Below, one piece after another: positions 58,334 to 64,000 of a DNA stretch of 64,000 nucleotides; positions within the stretch are counted from its first letter, which is position 1, and each line of letters opens with the position of its first letter. The notes under the pieces are model-generated. The model had not been told where the DNA came from. It did not search any database and worked only from the letters and a program-made list of their open reading frames with translations. Source of the DNA: an uncultured SAR86 cluster bacterium (GTDB taxonomy: Bacteria > Pseudomonadota > Gammaproteobacteria > Magnimaribacterales > D2472); the NCBI GenBank assembly GCA_902608115.1, contig CACLMT010000002.1:1-64000 (forward strand). The letters are read 5' to 3'. The position numbers and the translations under genes were made by a program.

Positions 58334-59296
58334 ATGTCAAAAATACCATTAAACGAAACCAGCACAGAATTAAAAAATTACCTGCTTGCAAAGTCATACT
58401 TGGAATATATTCAATGGCAGCTAGCTGACTTAGACTTATTTACGTCTTTTGTTCCAATTGTAGAACGAGCTGCAAAATATGGTCAATTGCAAGAACGATT
58501 GATTAATTTAGACGAATCAATTTCTAACGCCTATCAATTTAGAGATTTTACAAGCGAGATATCTAAAGATGCCTTTGATTTGTTGATTGCTCACACAATA
58601 AATTTTTACAATTACATCAACAATCAAGTAAAAAATTGTTTGAATGCCAGTAAAAAGTCTGATGATATTAATGCTGCTGACATACACTTTTTTACAACTT
58701 GTATAAAAAAATGGGATCTTTATAAAACTCTTTTACCTAGCGATCATTATGAGATTGGCTTTTTAGATGCAGCTATTTTTTCAACTCGTGCTTTTTTAGA
58801 GGGATTCAAGGACGAGTCTTGTTACAAAATTGGCGAAGAGTTATCCATGAAATCAATGGATGAATTAGAAAAGATATATATTTCTATCACTCAAAACACT
58901 TATCTAGTTGATGAATATGCTTCACTGAAAATATTGAACAAGGATACCAGCGATGATCAAGAAGATTTTAATAAGTTTCTTGGTCTGCATTTAGTCTCTA
59001 TAGCGTGGAGTTATCGCCAGAGTCATTTATCTGCAAAAATATTTAAAAGTTTAATTGTTGATGCAGAACAATTATCTGAGCAAGAGGTTGATGTTTTGAT
59101 AGGGTTTTGTGAATCGATAAGCACCGATTACATGGAGGCTTCAGCTGCTAAAACACAAATATTTCTCATCATTATTAAAAAGATATTTGATGTAGCGGGG
59201 TGTGAACTTCGAGAAGTTGATCTATTTTATCCTCCTAATGAGCCTGAAGAGATTTTTAATTCCAAAGAGTTTAAATATCTCAGAGATCTTCTATGA
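58334..59296 (+). CDS. Hypothetical helical protein, candidate ECF regulon member
   Basis: 320 aa, no signal peptide, downstream of the ECF promoter and structured leader. Confidence 0.6.
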   Translation: MSKIPLNETSTELKNYLLAKSYLEYIQWQLADLDLFTSFVPIVERAAKYGQLQERLINLDESISNAYQFRDFTSEISKDAFDLLIAHTINFYNYINNQVKNCLNASKKSDDINAADIHFFTTCIKKWDLYKTLLPSDHYEIGFLDAAIFSTRAFLEGFKDESCYKIGEELSMKSMDELEKIYISITQNTYLVDEYASLKILNKDTSDDQEDFNKFLGLHLVSIAWSYRQSHLSAKIFKSLIVDAEQLSEQEVDVLIGFCESISTDYMEASAAKTQIFLIIIKKIFDVAGCELREVDLFYPPNEPEEIFNSKEFKYLRDLL

Positions 59297-59394
59297 ACAA
59301 AATTGTAAGAGTTAAATGCTTACCAAGTGCATACAATCATTCTTATAATATAATTATTAATCCTTGAAGAATTTATAAATATCCATTTCAAAGT

Positions 59395-59763
59395 TTAGTT
59401 TATATCCAATGCGTACTCTCTAAGAATTTTGAGAGGAACTAATTCTAAGGTTTTGATATGCGTCTTAGTGAGATAAATTTTTGGAGCGCAATTTGCTTCA
59501 AAGGCTTCCACCCATCTTGGAGCACACAAACACCAATCATCTCCTGCTTTAAGACCTGGAAAACCATATTCTGTCACGGGTGTTGAAAGATCATTACCCT
59601 TGTATTTAGAAAAAGCTAAAAATTCCTCAGTCATGTTAACGCAAACTGTGTGTATGCCATGATCGGATTCATAAGTTTCGCAATAACCACTGCGGGTAAA
59701 ACCTGTGATTGGATTTTCACAGCAAACTGTCATTACTTCTCCAAAAACATTTAACTGATCCAT
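59395..59763 (-). CDS. DUF2237-family protein
   Basis: NVFGEVMTVCCENPITGFTRSGYCET...DHGIHTVCVNMTEEFLAFSKYKGNDLSTP; GDDWCLCAPRW. Confidence 0.93.
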   Translation of the reverse strand: MDQLNVFGEVMTVCCENPITGFTRSGYCETYESDHGIHTVCVNMTEEFLAFSKYKGNDLSTPVTEYGFPGLKAGDDWCLCAPRWVEAFEANCAPKIYLTKTHIKTLELVPLKILREYALDIN

Positions 59764-59819
59764 TAAAAGATTATACGATTTATTTACTTAATGAGATAAA
59801 TTAACTAGGTCCTAGAGAT

Positions 59820-60065
59820 CTAAAAAAAAATAGGTCCAGATACCTCTATTTTAGAAGCGTTAAGCAAATTAAAAAATCGTTCCCATAAGTCTTGTTGATG
59901 TTTTTGTTTCAAGTCATTTGGAAAACCTACTGATCCGCAACTACCAACTCTTACCCAGGCACTGGAAAATCTAAGGTATGGGTCTTGCTTAAATGTGAAA
60001 TAGTATGCGCATGAACCAGTATTCAGGGTTACATGATAAATAGTTTTTTTGTCGTTTTTATTCAT
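59820..60065 (-). CDS. Small hypothetical protein
   Basis: 81 aa ORF with its own RBS (ggagaaaa). Confidence 0.5.
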   Translation of the reverse strand: MNKNDKKTIYHVTLNTGSCAYYFTFKQDPYLRFSSAWVRVGSCGSVGFPNDLKQKHQQDLWERFFNLLNASKIEVSGPIFF

Positions 60066-60191
60066 TTTTTCTCCATTAGTTGTTGAATAACCACATCATT
60101 TTTCCACCTTGCCGGAGTCGGCAGGTTGGAGAGGAATTTAATCCTGCTCTTGATGCTTGTGTATTATATCAATTTTTTGAAAATAATCATT

Positions 60192-61400
60192 TTATATTTT
60201 AGCTCTATTGATAAAGGGAAGAACTCCTAGGTTTAGGATAGAGTAAATTAATAATCCTGAAGAAATTTGAGTCATTACTGATTCTTGATAAGTGACAAGA
60301 TAAATCAATAAACATAAGCTTATCCTTATCGTTTCTGCTAAATAACCTGTTTTATTATCAAGCCATAAAGATGTGCAATACATTGTAAAAGCCATCATAG
60401 CAATGGTGATGCAAAGTTGTTGATAATTTAATTCTCCGCTCTCAAGTAACACAAGACCCACATAAGTCATAGATATAAATTGAAAGAATGCATAAATTTT
60501 AATCTTTGAAGGAACTACTGGGTTGTACTTCTTAAATGTCTCTGGATTAAAATTATCATTTGATTCAGGGTATGGGAGGCTGCTAGGTTTCCAACCAGTT
60601 CTTGCAAAGGGAACATGAATTTTTTCTTTCCAATTTTGTGCATTCCACATATCTTTAAAGATACTTACATAAATATGTAGGTTAGCCCAAATAGGATTAA
60701 AGGTGTTTAAGGTTCCCCTAATCCCATAAATACAAGCTTCATTTTCATCTTCTTCTTTAAAGGTTCCAAACATCCGATCCCAAACAATAAAAACTCCACC
60801 ATAATTTTTATCAATATAGTTTTCATTTTGTGCATGATGAACTCTATGATTCGAAGGTGTTACAAACAATAACTCATACCAACCTAATTTAGGAATATGC
60901 TCGCTGTGCACCCAAAATTGATAAATAAGATTAATGGAGGCAACGCTCACAAAAACGTAAGAGGGCACTCCAATCCAAAATACTGGGATATAAAAAACCC
61001 AAGTAAGCAGCGCCCCTGTTCCAGTTTGTCTTAGAGCTGTACTTAAGTTGTAATCTTCACTTTGATGGTGAGCAACATGTGATGCCCAAAAGATTTGTCT
61101 TTCATGGCTTATCCGATGAAACCAGTAATAAAAAAAATCATAAACAACAAATGCAAAAACCCATGTTAACGGAGAAGAGGCATCCATTCGCCATAATGCA
61201 AAATAAGTTTCTGTTAAGTAAAAGACATAACCACCAAGACCTATAAAGATAAGATTATTTGCTGATCTAAGAGATCCCATAAACAAGCTACTAATAGCAT
61301 CGTTTAATCTATAGGTATTATTTTTCTTAATCACACCATAAGCCAACTCAATTAATATAGCTAATAGAAAAAAAGGAACCGCATAAGGCACATAGTCCAT
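60192..61400 (-). CDS. Sterol desaturase / fatty-acid hydroxylase family membrane protein
   Basis: His boxes FHRISHE, SHVAHHQSEDYN, HRVHHAQNENY. Confidence 0.93.
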   Translation of the reverse strand: MDYVPYAVPFFLLAILIELAYGVIKKNNTYRLNDAISSLFMGSLRSANNLIFIGLGGYVFYLTETYFALWRMDASSPLTWVFAFVVYDFFYYWFHRISHERQIFWASHVAHHQSEDYNLSTALRQTGTGALLTWVFYIPVFWIGVPSYVFVSVASINLIYQFWVHSEHIPKLGWYELLFVTPSNHRVHHAQNENYIDKNYGGVFIVWDRMFGTFKEEDENEACIYGIRGTLNTFNPIWANLHIYVSIFKDMWNAQNWKEKIHVPFARTGWKPSSLPYPESNDNFNPETFKKYNPVVPSKIKIYAFFQFISMTYVGLVLLESGELNYQQLCITIAMMAFTMYCTSLWLDNKTGYLAETIRISLCLLIYLVTYQESVMTQISSGLLIYSILNLGVLPFINRAKI

Positions 61401-61453
61401 AGTTAAAATTATAAAAGCTAATTAAACTATTGTGTAATATCTACAGAAGAGTA

Positions 61454-62791
61454 TTAAATTTTTACTGGCATTTCTTGAATGGCATGAACAAAGTTGTTGG
61501 GAGCAACCTTCCATTCTCCATTCATGTGAATATCAGGAAAACGAGATAAAATTTGTTTATAAGCTTCTTCTAATTGCATTAGAGCAACAGGTTTACCGAT
61601 GCAAGTATGTCTCCCAATTCCAAATGCTAAATGTTTATCAGCATTCTCCCTTTCAATATCAAATTGATTTGGATTCATAAAAACTGATGGATCCCTGTTA
61701 GCTGCTCCATACCACATAATAATTTTTTCTCCTTTACCAATTCGCTGTTCACCAATTTGTGTTTCACACGTTGAAGTCCTTCGCATGTGCATAACAGGTG
61801 ATACCATCCGAATACATTCTTGTAAAAAATTAGGCATTAAATCTTTATTCTTTAATAACTTTTCTTTTTGATCAGGATTCTCAGTAAGGAGCTTTATAGC
61901 ACCGCTTAATGTATTTCTAGTTGTATCATTGCCAGCAAAAATAATTAATAACCAAGAACCATCAAGAAATTCTGGACTAAGTTTTTGACCTTCTAGTTCA
62001 GCGTTAGCAATTGCTGACAATAAATCATTTGCTGGATTTTTTCTTTTAGAATTTAGAATATCTCTACCATATTCAAACATCTCATCAACCATGTTATTAA
62101 ACATGTTAATCATGTCAGTGTTAGGGGTTTTATTGGCTCGTAATTTTAGTTGTTCAATTTGCATGTATTGGGCTAACTCTAAAAACTCCATCCATGTTAC
62201 TAGCTTTGGTCGATCTTCATCGGGGATGCCGAGTATTTCAGACAATGTAAAGATAGGTAGTTGTTGTGAAAACTCATGAACAAAATTAAATTCTTTTTTA
62301 GTTTCCATAGCATCAAGGAGAATAGTAACTTTTGTTTGAACTTTAGTTCTTAAATCAGCGATATAATCTGGCTTAAAAAAAGGCATATGCTCTCGTCTTA
62401 GATTTATATGTAAATCACCATCAAGGTTGAGCATGTGGTCAATTGATGATGGCCATAACTTTGGGTGGCGTCTTTCTTCACTTCCAAGAGTCATTAGAGT
62501 TGCAGTACCAATTTGTGAAGAGAAAGTTTTAGGATCTGATGACACTTTTATAATATCTTTATAGCGTGTTAAAGACCAAAAACCTGGTTCCACATCAGCT
62601 AAAAAAGCTGGGTGAAAATATATAGGCGCTAATTTACGCATTTTTTCAAAGTGTTCGTAAGGCGGACCTTTTGTAAAAATATTTAAATCTGAAAAATTTA
62701 TTTCAGCTTTATAGTTATAAATAAGAGGGTACTTGTTTGGATTGAATTGAGTTTTGATAACCTCTTTGCTAATCGAAATTGGTTGATTCAT
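61454..62791 (-). CDS. Cytochrome P450
   Basis: FAGNDTTRN I-helix; LAFGIGRHTCIGKPVA heme-Cys motif. Confidence 0.96.
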   Translation of the reverse strand: MNQPISISKEVIKTQFNPNKYPLIYNYKAEINFSDLNIFTKGPPYEHFEKMRKLAPIYFHPAFLADVEPGFWSLTRYKDIIKVSSDPKTFSSQIGTATLMTLGSEERRHPKLWPSSIDHMLNLDGDLHINLRREHMPFFKPDYIADLRTKVQTKVTILLDAMETKKEFNFVHEFSQQLPIFTLSEILGIPDEDRPKLVTWMEFLELAQYMQIEQLKLRANKTPNTDMINMFNNMVDEMFEYGRDILNSKRKNPANDLLSAIANAELEGQKLSPEFLDGSWLLIIFAGNDTTRNTLSGAIKLLTENPDQKEKLLKNKDLMPNFLQECIRMVSPVMHMRRTSTCETQIGEQRIGKGEKIIMWYGAANRDPSVFMNPNQFDIERENADKHLAFGIGRHTCIGKPVALMQLEEAYKQILSRFPDIHMNGEWKVAPNNFVHAIQEMPVKI

Positions 62792-64000
62792 TATTTAATG
62801 ATTACTATTTGTCCAAGATTTAGATTTCTAATTGGTTCTTCAATTTTTTCTAGGTCCCCAACAATCAACCAAGTCCATTGATTTGGTTTAATGTATTTTT
62901 GTGCTTTGGCTTGAACTTGTTCTAATGTAGGCTTGTCTAGCAATTGAGGTAATTGATTTAAATAATTTAAATCTCTGTTGTAAATTACTATATCTGAAAC
63001 GCCACTTTTTAAGGCTCCTAAAGTCTCAAACCGACCAGGAAGTCTTAAGGTTTTTGAAGCTTTTCCTTTAGCTAACTCCTCATCCGTTACCATGTTTGTT
63101 GAAAGATATGCGTCATACTCTTTTATAATTTCAGATATTGATTCTGAAGTTTTATCTGTTTGAACAGGAGCTGTTACTAGCATAGCTCTTTGACCTTTAG
63201 CATCACTTAATCGAGTTCTTACGCCATACGACCAACTTTTATCTTCTCTAAGGTTCATATTCAGTCTAGCTGTAAAACTGCCTCCAATTGCATAATTCAT
63301 ATAATCCAGTTCAATTTCTTCATTTGTGGCTGTGGGAGGTAAAAGTTGGCCAGCCACAATATACGATTGTTGAGCATTTGGTTTGTCTATCAGATATACG
63401 ACCCTAGTTATTGGAAGAGGGACCTTTGATAAAGTTTTTAGAGGATTGCTTGAAATATCTGTCCAATCCCCAAATTTTTCTTCTAGCATTTCTACAATCT
63501 TATCTAGAGCAATATCACCAGCTACTACAAAAGTAAGGTTATTTGGATTGATAGCTCTTTTATGAATATCAACAATGTTATCTCGAACAATTGCTTCAAT
63601 TGTTGATGAGACACCACTTCCAGTTAAAGGTTTTCCATAAGGGTGATCCTCTCCATAAAGCAATTTACCTATATTTCTATAAGCTATTGAAACGGGTCTA
63701 TTTTCCTCTTGGATAATAGATGCAAGCGTTTGTTTCTTAATCCTATTTATTTCATCAACAGGGAAGGTTGGGTGGATTAAAGCTTCTTTAGCAAGATCTA
63801 AAGTTTTTGAAAGATTAGAGTTTAATGATGACAAGGAAACAAATGAAGTATCTAAGCCTGAACCAAAACTCAAATTTGAACCTAGCGAATCCAAGGCTTC
63901 ATCAAACTTGAGAGAAGAGTATTTTTTAGTACCTTCATTTAACATATCCATCATAAAGTTTGTATAACCAAGCTCTTTAGGATTTTCTTGTGCATATCCA
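62791..64000 (-). CDS. M16-family peptidase-like (C-terminal domain), truncated by window end
   Basis: Frame is open to base 64000 (GYAQENPKELGYTNFMMDMLNEGTKKYSS); RIKKQTLASIIQEENRP; no HxxEH in this half. Confidence 0.88.
   Translation of the reverse strand, partial: GYAQENPKELGYTNFMMDMLNEGTKKYSSLKFDEALDSLGSNLSFGSGLDTSFVSLSSLNSNLSKTLDLAKEALIHPTFPVDEINRIKKQTLASIIQEENRPVSIAYRNIGKLLYGEDHPYGKPLTGSGVSSTIEAIVRDNIVDIHKRAINPNNLTFVVAGDIALDKIVEMLEEKFGDWTDISSNPLKTLSKVPLPITRVVYLIDKPNAQQSYIVAGQLLPPTATNEEIELDYMNYAIGGSFTARLNMNLREDKSWSYGVRTRLSDAKGQRAMLVTAPVQTDKTSESISEIIKEYDAYLSTNMVTDEELAKGKASKTLRLPGRFETLGALKSGVSDIVIYNRDLNYLNQLPQLLDKPTLEQVQAKAQKYIKPNQWTWLIVGDLEKIEEPIRNLNLGQIVIIK

Overview
AT-rich, densely packed bacterial chromosome segment. 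The gene content (sulfatase, P450, CoA-transferases, DUF885, DUF3604, sterol-desaturase-like, LLM and FMO enzymes) suggests a streamlined marine gammaproteobacterium, possibly SAR86-like; this placement is inference. Most of the window is housekeeping and catabolic genes. Four tRNA genes are intact: Gly-GCC, Gly-TCC, Ser-GGA and Arg-TCG. Non-routine regions: (1) ~50.0-59.3 kb, a candidate undescribed envelope system. It has a secreted MORN-repeat/caspase-like protease, a small secreted STYG-repeat protein, an ECF sigma/anti-sigma pair, a coiled-coil membrane operon ending in a trypsin-like protease, and a structured leader RNA before a hypothetical protein. Three ECF-type promoters GTAAC-N16-CGTA with identical spacing (plus a weaker CGTT copy) precede its transcription units. 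(2) 37.39-41.38 kb, a small integrase-less island between an intact tRNA-Ser(GGA) and an exact 41-bp copy ending in the anticodon loop. It carries duplicated promoter and signal-peptide modules, a 20-bp inverted repeat and a 56-bp intragenic repeat. (3) 1.54-3.65 kb, tandem tRNA-Gly remnants flanking a GC-richer DUF1214 gene. (4) 44.34 kb, a consensus LexA box before a 78-aa ORF, followed by a hairpin-rich candidate ncRNA. (5) A CinA-like/SDR chimeric gene scar at 14.8 kb. All calls come from reading the sequence and supplied ORFs; no database search or folding was run.
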